From the NCBI GenBank assembly GCA_007125475.1, contig SLDB01000246.1, forward strand, positions 1 to 14,980: a DNA stretch of 14,980 nucleotides, written 5' to 3'. The notes beneath the pieces are model-generated. The model searched no databases. It saw only the letters and a program-made list of their open reading frames with translations, and was not told the DNA's origin. Position numbers and translations under genes: made by a program. The stretch comes from Nitriliruptoraceae bacterium. GTDB taxonomy: Bacteria; Actinomycetota; Nitriliruptoria; Nitriliruptorales; Nitriliruptoraceae. Every line of letters begins with the position of its first letter. The first letter of the stretch is position 1. Positions 7,092-14,726 of the stretch are shown here, piece after piece.

Positions 7092-8462
7092 ATGCTCACC
7101 GTCACCGACCCCACCACCGGCGAGGTCATCCGTGAGGTGCCGCCGCTGAGCGCCGAGGAGGCCTCGGACGTCGTCGCCCGCGCCCAGGCGGCGTTCGACG
7201 GCTGGCGGCGGCGGAGCTTCGACGAACGCGCCGAGGTGCTGCGTGCCGTCGCCGCCCACATGCGCGCCGACGTGGACCGCCTCGCGATGCTGATGACCGA
7301 GGAGATGGGCAAGCCGATCACCGAGGCCCGTGGCGAGGTCGAGAAGGCCGCCTGGTGCGCCGAGCACTACGCCGACCACGCCGAGGGGTACCTCGCCGTC
7401 GACGAGATCGCCTCGGACGCGACCCGCAGCTACGTGCAGTACCTCCCGATCGGGCCGGTGCTCGGGATCCTGCCGTGGAACGCGCCGTTCTGGCTCGCGT
7501 TCCGGTTCGCGGCGCCGGCGCTGATGGCCGGCAACACCTGCGTGATGAAGCACGACCCGCACGTGCCGGGGTGCGCGGAGGCGATCGCCGAGGTGTTCGC
7601 GGCCGCCGGGGCGCCCGACGGGGTGTTCCAGTCGGCTCTCGTCGAGACCCCCGAGGTTGAGGGGCTGATCCGCGACCCGCGGATCCAGGCGGTGTCGTTC
7701 ACCGGATCGGAGCGGGCCGGATCGATCGTGGCGTCCACCGCGGCCTCCGAGATCAAGCCCTCGGTCCTCGAGCTCGGCGGCTCCGACCCGTGCATCGTCC
7801 TCGCCGACGCGGACCTCGAACAGGCCGCCGACACCGTGACGCTGTCGCGGATCATCAACGCCGGCCAATCCTGCATCGCGGCGAAGCGGATCCTCGTCGA
7901 GTCGTCGGTGCACGACGAGTTCGTCGAGATGCTGCACCAGCGCCTGGCCGCCCTGGTGCAGGGAGACCCACGCGACGAAGGCACCCAGGTCGGCCCGATC
8001 GCCCGCGCGGAGCTGCGTGACGAGCTGCACCGACAGGTCCGCGAGTCGGTCGAGGCCGGAGCGGTGTGCCGCCTCGGTGGTGAGCTCCCCGACGGAGACG
8101 GGTTCTTCTACCCGGTGACGCTGCTCACCGACGTCGACCCGACGATGGCGGTGTGCCGCGAGGAGACCTTCGGCCCCGTCGCGGTGGTGCTCTCGGTCGC
8201 GTCGGCCGACGAGGCGTTGGCCCAGGCGAACGCCACCTCGTACGGGTTGGCGGCGAGCGTGTGGACCTCGACCGAGCGCGGTGAGGCGATGGCCTCCGAG
8301 ATCGTTGCCGGCCAGGTCGCGGTGAACGGGATCGTCAAGACCGACCCGCGCCTGCCCAGCGGCGGGGTGAAGCGCTCCGGGTACGGCCGGGAGCTCGGCC
8401 CGCACGGCATCCACGAGTTCGTCAACGCCCAGCAGGTGTGGGTCGGCCCGAAGCAGGGCTGA
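7092..8462 (+). CDS. doeC: NAD(P)+-dependent aldehyde dehydrogenase, probable aspartate-semialdehyde dehydrogenase DoeC (succinate-semialdehyde type)
   Basis: A 456-residue aldehyde dehydrogenase with all catalytic parts: ILPWNAPFW with Asn130, the cofactor-contacting Lys153, SFTGSERAG (202-210), ELGGSDP with Glu227, NAGQSCIAAKR with the nucleophile Cys261, and EETFGPVA with Glu358. Length and the GQSCIAAKR form place it with short succinate-semialdehyde dehydrogenases (GabD1/YneI type), the group used by DoeC. In this operon it would oxidise aspartate semialdehyde to aspartate, the last step of ectoine breakdown. This differs from Asd of lysine/threonine synthesis, which makes the phosphorylated product. 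It follows doeA after 106 bases without a gene and has a strong AAGGAGGA site 3-4 bases before the ATG, so it can be translated independently. Succinate semialdehyde remains an alternative substrate. Confidence 0.82.
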   Translation: MLTVTDPTTGEVIREVPPLSAEEASDVVARAQAAFDGWRRRSFDERAEVLRAVAAHMRADVDRLAMLMTEEMGKPITEARGEVEKAAWCAEHYADHAEGYLAVDEIASDATRSYVQYLPIGPVLGILPWNAPFWLAFRFAAPALMAGNTCVMKHDPHVPGCAEAIAEVFAAAGAPDGVFQSALVETPEVEGLIRDPRIQAVSFTGSERAGSIVASTAASEIKPSVLELGGSDPCIVLADADLEQAADTVTLSRIINAGQSCIAAKRILVESSVHDEFVEMLHQRLAALVQGDPRDEGTQVGPIARAELRDELHRQVRESVEAGAVCRLGGELPDGDGFFYPVTLLTDVDPTMAVCREETFGPVAVVLSVASADEALAQANATSYGLAASVWTSTERGEAMASEIVAGQVAVNGIVKTDPRLPSGGVKRSGYGRELGPHGIHEFVNAQQVWVGPKQG

Positions 8463-8474
8463 GGATCACCGAGG

Positions 8475-9383
8475 ATGGCGACCGACCCCACCGCGATGGT
8501 CGCGATCTCGCTGGATGCGGTGATCGTCGCGGTCTCCGACGGTGAGCCCCGCCTCCTCGTCGTCGGGCCCGAGGGGGTGCCACCGGCGCTACCCGCGGGG
8601 CCGTTGGACGTCGAGGCCGACGAGACGCTCGAGCTGGCGCTGCGGCGCTGGGTGAGCCGGCAGACGCGGTTGGACGTCGGGTACGTCGAGCAGCTCTACA
8701 CCTTCGGCGACCTCGGGCGACGGCCCGACGCCGGCCGGACCCGCCAGGTCAGCGTCGCCTACCTCGCCCTGGTGCGCGAGGCGGTGCCGCACCTGCAGGC
8801 CCGGTTCGTCGACGTCTACGACCTGCTGCCGTGGGAGGACCACCGGCAGGGCGAGCCGCCGGTCCTCGCCGAGGCGGTGCGGCCGGTGCTCGAGCGGTGG
8901 GCCGGCGACGACCGGGCACGGCGTGAACGGATCGCGTCGACGTTCGGCCCGACGTGGGACGGTGGACGCGTGCTGGAGCGCTACGAGCTCCTCTACGAGG
9001 CCGGGGCGGTTGCCGAGGCCGCCGTGGACGCCGACCGGCCCATCCCCGCCGACGTGGTCGGCGAGGCGATGCGCTTCGACCACCGTCGGATGGTGGCGAC
9101 CGCGTTGGGGCGACTGCGCGGGAAGCTGACGTACCGGCCGCTGGTGTTCGAGCTCCTCGAGGAGCGCTTCACCCTCCTGGAGCTGCAACGCACCGTCGAG
9201 GCGCTGGCGGGGGTGCGCCTGCACAAGCAGAACTTCCGGCGGATGATCGAGCGTTCGGGGCTCGTCGAGGGGACCGGCGAACGCGTCGCCGGTCAGGGAG
9301 GTCGCCCGGCCGAGTTGTTCCGCTCCCGGCCGGCCGCGTACGGCGAGCGCAAGCGCACCGGGACCGCACCGCCGTACCGGTGA
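8475..9383 (+). CDS. nrtR: NrtR-type transcriptional regulator of NAD metabolism (Nudix domain plus winged helix)
   Basis: A 302-residue two-domain protein. The N-terminal Nudix-like domain (about 8-140) contains LPAGPLDVEADETLELALRR and QLYTFGD (73-79). Its Nudix box is broken: the usual REUxEExGU glutamates are replaced by RRWVSRQTRL (57-66), so it should sense ADP-ribose or a related nucleotide, not hydrolyse it. The C-terminal winged helix (about 202-285) is the NrtR signature: DHRRMVATALGRLRGKLTYRP, FTLLELQRTVEALAG, NFRRMIERSGL, then GQGGRPAELFR. NrtR regulators typically repress NAD-synthesis genes beside them; here nadABC follow directly. The gene begins 12 bases after doeC, with GAGGA at 8461-8465 as ribosome site, so it is probably co-transcribed with the doe genes. 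Family call is firm; direct control of the doe operon is not shown. Confidence 0.88.
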   Translation: MATDPTAMVAISLDAVIVAVSDGEPRLLVVGPEGVPPALPAGPLDVEADETLELALRRWVSRQTRLDVGYVEQLYTFGDLGRRPDAGRTRQVSVAYLALVREAVPHLQARFVDVYDLLPWEDHRQGEPPVLAEAVRPVLERWAGDDRARRERIASTFGPTWDGGRVLERYELLYEAGAVAEAAVDADRPIPADVVGEAMRFDHRRMVATALGRLRGKLTYRPLVFELLEERFTLLELQRTVEALAGVRLHKQNFRRMIERSGLVEGTGERVAGQGGRPAELFRSRPAAYGERKRTGTAPPYR

Positions 9384-9396
9384 GCGGCCGCACCGG
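9377..9396 (+). terminator. Terminator-like hairpin at the end of nrtR
   Basis: CCGGTG (9377-9382) and CACCGG (9391-9396) form a perfect 6-bp stem with an 8-base loop, overlapping the nrtR stop codon (9381-9383) and followed by a pyrimidine run (CCCCTTCCC). It could end the doe-nrtR transcript and so give nadABC independent expression from the AT-rich promoter region downstream. There is no clean T-tract, so confidence is limited. Confidence 0.35.
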
Positions 9397-9486
9397 CCCC
9401 TTCCCTGCCCGGCAGCGGGTGCGCCAGGCGACGCCGGCGGCACGCGACGGTGCGGATCGCCGTGGGGGACGGTAAGCTCCCCCCGC

Positions 9487-9509
9487 CTAATACTCTAACT
9501 GAGCATAAG
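9487..9509. promoter_or_regulatory. Candidate NrtR operator and promoter in front of nadA
   Basis: In a region otherwise almost pure G/C lies an AT-rich near-palindrome: left arm CTAATACTC (9487-9495), spacer TAACT, right arm GAGCATAAG (9501-9509). Seven of nine positions pair between the arms. TAATAC or TACTCT inside it could act as a -10 element, so a bound regulator would block transcription. It sits 24 bases before the chosen TTG start of nadA, between nrtR and its expected targets, exactly where a NrtR box is expected. I cannot compare it with published NrtR motifs here, so the binding protein is inferred from position and symmetry. Confidence 0.6.
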
Positions 9510-9533
9510 TGGCCCCCCGCGAGAGGCATCTCC

Positions 9534-10529
9534 TTGGCCGGCACCGTGTCGTCGCCGCCCCGCCTACGAACCCCTCTGCCCGTGCACACCCGCCTCGAGG
9601 GTGTCGTGCCCGACGCCGAGGCCGCCCTGGTCTCCCCGTTGCTCGAGGAGATCGACGAGCTCAAGCGCGAGCGCAACGCCGTCGTCCTGGCGCACAACTA
9701 CATGACCCCCGACGTGTTCCACGGCGCCGCCGACCTCCGCGGCGACTCGTTGGAGCTGGCCCGGCTGGCCGCCGAGACGGACGCCGAGGTCATCGTGATG
9801 GCCGGGGTCCATTTCATGGCCGAGACCGCCAAGATCCTCAGCCCCGACCGGACCGTGCTGATCCCGGACCTGCGTGCCGGGTGTTCCCTGGCCGAGTCCA
9901 TCACGGCCGCCGACGTACGCGGCCTGCGGCAGCGCTACCCCGGGGTGCCGGTGGTCACCTACGTCAACACCTCCGCGGCGGTGAAGGCCGAGTCCGACAT
10001 CACCTGCACCTCCTCGAACGCGGTGCGGATCGTCGAATCGCTGGGCGTCGACCGCGTGCTGTTCCTCCCCGACCAGTACCTCGCCGACTGGGTCGACACC
10101 CAGACCGACGTCGAGGTGATCGGGTGGAACGGCGCGTGCGAGGTGCACGAACGGTTCACCGGCAGCGAGCTCGACGAGCTGCGGGCCGGTGACCCGGAGC
10201 TGGCGATCATCGCCCACCCGGAGTGCCCCCCGGACGTGCTGGCCGCCTCCGACATCGTGGGCTCGACCTCGCAGATGACCGCCTGGGTCCGGGAGCACCA
10301 GCCGGCGCGCGCCGTGCTGGTCACGGAGTGCTCGATGGCCGACAACGTCGCCCGTGACGCCCCGGACACCGAGTTCGTCCGGCCCTGCAACCTCTGCCCG
10401 CACATGAAGCGGATCACCGTGGAGAACATCCGCGACGCGTTGTCCGCGATGCAGCACCGGGTGGAGGTCGACGAGGCCGTCGCCGACCGGGCGCGCTCGG
10501 CGTTGCAGGCGATGCTCCGTGTCGCCTGA
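9534..10529 (+). CDS. nadA: Quinolinate synthase NadA
   Basis: NadA condenses iminoaspartate (from NadB) with dihydroxyacetone phosphate to quinolinate, using an oxygen-sensitive [4Fe-4S] cluster. The three expected cluster cysteines are present: Cys117 in DLRAGCSLAES, Cys202 in WNGACEVHERF and Cys288 in PCNLCPHMK. Other family motifs are AHNYMTPDVF (53-62), GDSLELARLAA (70-80), YVNTSAAVKAESDITCTSSNA (143-163) and AHPECPPDVL (227-236). I start at TTG 9534 because GAGAGG (9521-9526) lies 7 bases before it and the candidate operator (9487-9509) lies just upstream. An in-frame ATG at 9450 would put that operator inside the gene. GTG codons at 9546, 9582 and 9606 are further options. From TTG the protein has 331 residues, normal for the family. 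Its end overlaps nadB by 11 bases. Confidence 0.92.
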   Translation: MAGTVSSPPRLRTPLPVHTRLEGVVPDAEAALVSPLLEEIDELKRERNAVVLAHNYMTPDVFHGAADLRGDSLELARLAAETDAEVIVMAGVHFMAETAKILSPDRTVLIPDLRAGCSLAESITAADVRGLRQRYPGVPVVTYVNTSAAVKAESDITCTSSNAVRIVESLGVDRVLFLPDQYLADWVDTQTDVEVIGWNGACEVHERFTGSELDELRAGDPELAIIAHPECPPDVLAASDIVGSTSQMTAWVREHQPARAVLVTECSMADNVARDAPDTEFVRPCNLCPHMKRITVENIRDALSAMQHRVEVDEAVADRARSALQAMLRVA

Positions 10530-12108
10530 ACCCCGTCTCGGGCCCGGCATCGCCACCCGTCGGGCACGCGTGGTCGTCGTCGGGACCGGGATCGCCGGGC
10601 TGACGACCGCCCTCGAGCTCGGTGACTGCACCGTGATCGGCGCCGCCGAGCTCGGCGACGGCGCGAGTCGCTGGGCCCAGGGGGGGATCGCCGCCGCGTT
10701 GGGGCCGGGTGACGACGCGGCCGACCACGCCGCCGACACCTGCGCGGTCGCCGGCGGTCTGGCCGACGCTGCGATCGCCGGGGTCGTCGCCGGGGCGGCC
10801 GCCGATCGGATCGCGTGGCTCGAGTCGCTGGGCGCCACGTTCGACCGCGCCGCCGCCGGTGGCCTCGTCCTCGGTCGCGAAGCCGGACACCGCGCCCACC
10901 GCATCGTCCACGCCCGGGGTGACGCCACCGGCGCGGCGGTGATGGCCGCGCTCACCGCCGCCGTGCGGGCTAGGGGCGACATCGAGGTCCTCGAGCACAC
11001 CCGGGCGGTCGACCTCATCCGCGGCGGTGACCACGTCGTCGGGGTCGTGCTGCACGACCCTGCCGGCTCACCGCACGCGGTGTTCGCCGACGCGGTGGTC
11101 CTGGCCACCGGCGGGATCGGACGGCTCTACTCCCGGACGACGAACCCGCCGGGCGCCGACGGTGACGGCCTGGCGATGGCGGCCCGGGCCGGCGCGGTGA
11201 TCCGCGACCCGGAGTTCGTGCAGTTCCATCCCACCGCTCTGCTCACGCCGCGTGACCCGCTCCCGCTCCTCACCGAGGCCCTCCGCGGTGCCGGGGCGAC
11301 GTTGATCGACGCCGACGGCCACCGGTTCCTCACCGACGTGCACCCCGACGCGGAGCTGGCCCCCCGCGACGTCGTGGCCAGGGCGTGCTGGGTGGCGCAA
11401 GGTGACGGGCCGATCCACCTCGACGCCCGGGTGATCGGGTCGCGGATCCGCGAGGACTTCCCGACGGTGTTCGACCACGCCGCTGCGGCGGGGCTGGACC
11501 CCCGCGTCGATCCCCTCCCGGTCACCCCGGCGCAGCACTACCACATGGGCGGGGTCGCCAGCGACGCCGACGGGCGGACCTCGCTGCCGGGGCTGTACGT
11601 CTGCGGCGAGGCGGCCGCGACCGGCCTGCACGGGGCGAACCGGCTGGCGAGCAACTCCCTGCTGGAGGCCCTGGTGTTCGGTGCGCGTGTCGCCGACGCG
11701 GTCACCCGGGACGCGCCGTCGGCACGTGACGCCGCGGCCCCCGAGGTCCCGTTGCCGGCGCTGGCCGCGGACCCCGCCGACGAGGACCGGGCCGCGATCA
11801 CCGAGCTCCGCGAGGCGATGTGGCGCGGTGCCGGGCTCGTCCGCGACGCCGACGGGCTGGCCTCGACGTTGCGCACCGTGCACCGGCTGGGGCCGCGACT
11901 CGCCGCCGGACCCCGCGGGAGGAACCTGGCCACGGTGGCTGAGCTCGTCCTCACCGGGGCGCTTGGGCGCCGTGAGTCCCGTGGCAGTCACCAGCGATCC
12001 GACGCCCCGCAGGCCTCCGAGGCCCGGGTGGCACCCACCCTGATCACCCCCGCACCGGTGCTCTCAGCACCGTTGCCTGAGGCCCGCGCCCTGGAGGCCA
12101 CCCGATGA
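10519..12108 (+). CDS. nadB: L-aspartate oxidase NadB
   Basis: A 529-residue flavoprotein of the succinate dehydrogenase/fumarate reductase superfamily that oxidises L-aspartate to iminoaspartate for NadA. Marks are the FAD dinucleotide fold VVVVGTGIAGLTTALEL (18-34), SRWAQGGIAAA (50-60), VVLATGGIGRLY (193-204), EFVQFHPTAL (232-241), APRDVVARA with a conserved Arg (281-289), HYHMGGV (340-346) and HGANRLASNSLLEA (371-384). The C-terminal helical domain ends with the typical RRESRGSHQRSD. The long NadB-type arrangement, not SdhA-type, and the flanking nadA and nadC remove doubt. GTG at 10519 lies inside the end of nadA with only a weak AGG site, so translation is probably coupled. The stop overlaps the nadC start as ATGA. 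Its substrate is the end product of the upstream doe enzymes. Confidence 0.93.
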   Translation: MSPEPRLGPGIATRRARVVVVGTGIAGLTTALELGDCTVIGAAELGDGASRWAQGGIAAALGPGDDAADHAADTCAVAGGLADAAIAGVVAGAAADRIAWLESLGATFDRAAAGGLVLGREAGHRAHRIVHARGDATGAAVMAALTAAVRARGDIEVLEHTRAVDLIRGGDHVVGVVLHDPAGSPHAVFADAVVLATGGIGRLYSRTTNPPGADGDGLAMAARAGAVIRDPEFVQFHPTALLTPRDPLPLLTEALRGAGATLIDADGHRFLTDVHPDAELAPRDVVARACWVAQGDGPIHLDARVIGSRIREDFPTVFDHAAAAGLDPRVDPLPVTPAQHYHMGGVASDADGRTSLPGLYVCGEAAATGLHGANRLASNSLLEALVFGARVADAVTRDAPSARDAAAPEVPLPALAADPADEDRAAITELREAMWRGAGLVRDADGLASTLRTVHRLGPRLAAGPRGRNLATVAELVLTGALGRRESRGSHQRSDAPQASEARVAPTLITPAPVLSAPLPEARALEATR

Positions 12109-13037
12109 CCGGGATCCCGACCAGGCCGACCCCGCCGCCCCGGGCCGGGGTCCTGCGGGTGGTCGACACCGCCCTGGAGGAGGACCTGGGCACCGCCGGG
12201 GACCTCACCACCGACGCCCTCGTCGGCGCGCGGGTCCCCGGGATCGCCCGGTTCGTCGCCCGTCAGGCCGGGACGATCAGCGGGCTGTCGGTCGCCGCCG
12301 AGGTCTTCGCCCGGCTCGGTGGGGACGTCGAGGTCACCCCCCTGGTCGAGGACGGTGACGAGGTGGAAGCCGGGACCGCGCTGGCCGTCCTCGAGGGCTC
12401 CACGCGCACCATCCTCACCGGCGAACGCACCGCGCTGAACCTGCTGGGCCACCTCAGCGGCGTCGCCACCGCGACCCGCGGTGTCGTCCGCCTCGTCGAG
12501 GACCTCGGTGTGCGGGTCGCCGACACGCGCAAGACCACCCCGGGGCTGCGGGCGCTGGAGAAGTACGCGGTGCGGTGCGGCGGCGGGCACAACCACCGGC
12601 ACGGCCTGCACGACGCGGTGATGCTCAAGGACAACCACCTGGTGGCGGCCTCGTCGATCGACGACGCTGTCCGGGCCGTCCGCTCGGCGATCGGCCACAC
12701 CGTGTCGGTGACGGTCGAGGTCGACCACCTCGAGCAGATCCCGGAGGTCCTCGACGCCGGGGCGGACGTGATCCTCCTCGACAACCTTGGGGCCGACGAC
12801 CTGCGGGAGGCGATCGCGATCATCGACGGCCGTGCCCTGGCCGAAGCCTCGGGTGGCATCACCCGCGCCACCGCCCGTGAGCTCGCCGAAGCCGGCGTCG
12901 ACGTGATCTCGCTGGGGTGGCTCACCCACTCCGCTCCCCGCCTCGACGTCGCCCTCGACCTCGAACCGTCCGCCACGGGCCCGGGGGACGCCGGCCGTTC
13001 GCGGTGGTGGGTGCGTTCCACCGGGACGGTGACCTAG
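12105..13037 (+). CDS. nadC: Nicotinate-nucleotide pyrophosphorylase (carboxylating), quinolinate phosphoribosyltransferase NadC
   Basis: NadC joins quinolinate to phosphoribosyl pyrophosphate and decarboxylates it to nicotinate mononucleotide, the third step of de novo NAD synthesis. The 310-residue protein has all conserved blocks: EEDLGTAGDLTTDAL (25-39), GERTALNLLGHLSGVAT (106-122), DTRKTTPGLRALEKYAVRCGG (140-160), HNHRHGLHDAVMLKDNH (162-178), VEVDHLEQ (204-211), LLDNL (224-228), EASGGI (247-252) and SLGWLTHSAPRLD (269-281, a family motif normally read as GxLTHS). The basic residues that bind the quinolinate carboxylates are retained. ATG overlaps the nadB stop, with GGAGG 7 bases before it. 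It is the last gene of the nad operon; a 25-residue tail after the catalytic core is unremarkable. Confidence 0.94.
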   Translation: MTGIPTRPTPPPRAGVLRVVDTALEEDLGTAGDLTTDALVGARVPGIARFVARQAGTISGLSVAAEVFARLGGDVEVTPLVEDGDEVEAGTALAVLEGSTRTILTGERTALNLLGHLSGVATATRGVVRLVEDLGVRVADTRKTTPGLRALEKYAVRCGGGHNHRHGLHDAVMLKDNHLVAASSIDDAVRAVRSAIGHTVSVTVEVDHLEQIPEVLDAGADVILLDNLGADDLREAIAIIDGRALAEASGGITRATARELAEAGVDVISLGWLTHSAPRLDVALDLEPSATGPGDAGRSRWWVRSTGTVT

Positions 13038-13116
13038 CGTGCGCTCCTGCGCCGCAGCGACGTAGGGTCGGGTACGTCCGAGGGGCCACCACCGAGGCCG
13101 GAGGGGTGCGGGGACG

Positions 13117-13824
13117 ATGAGCTGGCACAACGGCCCGATGGTGGCGTTCGACACCGAGACCACCGGTACGGACCCGACCGAGGCGCGGATCGTCACCGCG
13201 TGCGTGGTGCAGGTGCGGGCCGGCGGTGAACCGCGCTCGCGGACCTGGCTCGCCGACCCGGGGGTCCCGATCCCGCCGGAGGCCACCGCGGTGCATGGCA
13301 TCACCGACGAGGTCGCGCGTGCCGAGGGAGACGACCCCGCACGAGTCGCCGACGAGGTGGCGGACGAGCTCGTCGCGGCGTGGTCGCAGGGGCTGCCGGT
13401 GGTCGCGATGAACGCCTCCTACGACGTCACCGTCCTCGCCGGTGAGCTACGTCGGCACGGCCTGCCCGGGCTCGACGAACGCCGCGGTGACACCCCGATG
13501 CTGTTGGTCGACCCCCTCGTCCTCGACCGGGCCCTGGACCGCTACCGCCGGGGCAAGAAGCGTCTCACCGACCTGTGTGCGGTGTACGACGTCGTCCTCG
13601 ACGCCGCCCACACCGCGGACGCCGACGCCCTGGCGACCGCCCGGGTGGCGTGGCGGATCGCCGAGCGCTACCCCGATCAGGTGCAGTGCGACCTCGTCGA
13701 GCTGCAGGCCCGGCAGTCACGGTGGCACGCCGAGTGGGCCGCGGGGTTCGAGGCGTGGATGCGGGCGAACGTCGACCCGGAGACGGTGATCGAGCGCATG
13801 TGGCCGTTCCGCGACGCGGGGTGA
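13117..13824 (+). CDS. DEDDh-type 3'-5' exonuclease (DnaQ/epsilon-like)
   Basis: A 235-residue RNase H-fold exonuclease. The four metal-binding acidic residues and the general base are visible: Asp12 and Glu14 in FDTETTG (ExoI), Asp103 in AMNASYDVTVL (ExoII), and His165 and Asp170 in AHTADADALATARV (ExoIII, DEDDh form). VHGITDEVA (59-67) is the usual conserved segment between them. It is a stand-alone nuclease without a polymerase domain; actinobacteria often carry several DnaQ-like proteins, so it is not necessarily the replicative epsilon subunit. ATG 13117 gives a complete ExoI strand; GGAGG lies rather far upstream (about 12 bases) and GGGGA very near, so initiation may be weak. It is 79 bases behind nadC and might be read from the nad promoter, but no functional link to NAD is apparent. 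Confidence 0.88.
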   Translation: MSWHNGPMVAFDTETTGTDPTEARIVTACVVQVRAGGEPRSRTWLADPGVPIPPEATAVHGITDEVARAEGDDPARVADEVADELVAAWSQGLPVVAMNASYDVTVLAGELRRHGLPGLDERRGDTPMLLVDPLVLDRALDRYRRGKKRLTDLCAVYDVVLDAAHTADADALATARVAWRIAERYPDQVQCDLVELQARQSRWHAEWAAGFEAWMRANVDPETVIERMWPFRDAG

Positions 13825-13839
13825 ACGCCGCCCCACCCC

Positions 13840-13886
13840 CCGGCTCGGGCCGGCAGCGCCGAGTGGTGCCCGACCGGGTTCGGTCG
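13840..13886. terminator. Paired hairpins between convergent genes
   Basis: Two perfect stems lie in the 73-base gap between the convergent exonuclease and crotonase genes: CCGGC (13840-13844), loop TCGG, GCCGG (13849-13853); and CGACCG (13871-13876), loop GGTT, CGGTCG (13881-13886). Being symmetrical they can act on transcripts from both sides. No T-tract follows, so termination is inferred from structure and position. Confidence 0.5.
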
Positions 13887-13897
13887 ACCGGGGTTCG

Positions 13898-14668
13898 TCA
13901 GCGGTTGAACTCGGGGGTGCGCTTGGCCAGGAAGGCGGCGATCCCCTCCCGGCCGTCACCGCCCCCGGCCGCCGCCGCGATCGCGGCGGTCTCGGCCTCG
14001 AGCTGTTCGGCGTAGGCGGTCGTCAGCGACTGGCGAAGCAGTCGCTTGACCTCGACCGCGGCGAACCGCGACTTGCCGGCGATCTCGGCGGCGAGCTCGC
14101 GGGCGGCGGCCGGGAACTGGTCGTCGGGGATCACGCGGGAGACGACGCCGACGGCGTGCAGTTCGGCCGCGGTCATGATGCGGTCGCTGAGCATCAGGTC
14201 CATCGTCACCGACCACGGTGCCCGTCGGGGCAGGTTGTAGGTGATCCCGCCGTCGCCGGTGAACCCCAGCGAGTTGTAGGCGGACTTGAACTTCGCCCCT
14301 TCGGCGGCGACGAGGACGTCGCCGATCACCGCCATGCTCAGGCCCGCCCCCGCGGCCCAGCCGTGGACCGCCACCACCACCGGGACCTCGATCGCGTCGA
14401 AGCGGAGCAGCACCTCGTGGAACCGCCCGGCGAGGTCGCGGAGGCGTTCTCCGGGGTCGTCGGCCTCGAAGCTGGCGACGTCCCCGCCGAAGCAGAAGTT
14501 CTTGCCTTCGGCGCGCAGCAGCACGCACCGGTCCTGGTCGCCGACACCGGCGACGGCGGCGTCGAGGGCGGCGACCCACTCCTCGTTCACGACGTTCCCG
14601 CGGTCGGGGGTGTTGAGGACGAATTCCACGACCCCGTCGTGGCGTTCGGTGCGGATGGCGTCGCTCAT
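13898..14668 (-). CDS. Enoyl-CoA hydratase/isomerase (crotonase) family protein
   Basis: A 256-residue crotonase-fold enzyme acting on an acyl-CoA. The oxyanion-hole segments are intact: AEGKNFCFGGDVASFEADD (53-71) and VHGWAAGAGLSMAVIGD (101-117). In the catalytic loop GFTGDGGITYNLPR (135-148), Asp139 stands where classical hydratases have the second glutamate, and the first catalytic glutamate is not evident. That pattern is closer to isomerases such as PaaG (epoxyphenylacetyl-CoA isomerase) and Eci-like proteins than to hydratases. The C-terminal AFLAKRTPEFNR ending is typical of the family. ATG 14668 has GGAGGA with 6-base spacing. The gene faces the exonuclease gene and follows another minus-strand gene across a hairpin-containing gap. 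Fold assignment is certain; reaction and pathway are not. Confidence 0.88.
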   Translation of the reverse strand: MSDAIRTERHDGVVEFVLNTPDRGNVVNEEWVAALDAAVAGVGDQDRCVLLRAEGKNFCFGGDVASFEADDPGERLRDLAGRFHEVLLRFDAIEVPVVVAVHGWAAGAGLSMAVIGDVLVAAEGAKFKSAYNSLGFTGDGGITYNLPRRAPWSVTMDLMLSDRIMTAAELHAVGVVSRVIPDDQFPAAARELAAEIAGKSRFAAVEVKRLLRQSLTTAYAEQLEAETAAIAAAAGGGDGREGIAAFLAKRTPEFNR

Positions 14669-14726
14669 CGTTCGTCCTCCGGTGTGGCCGCGTGAAGGGG
14701 CAGTGGCGTGCCGCGGACCTTACCGA

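Noticed and set aside
6903..8414. 503-codon minus-strand frame opposite doeC
   Set aside because: Mirror frame of the aldehyde dehydrogenase codons, Arg/Gly/His-rich, no motif.
9564..11108. Long minus-strand frame opposite nadA and nadB
   Set aside because: It is a shadow of well-conserved plus-strand genes; the composition is low-complexity and no domain is recognisable.
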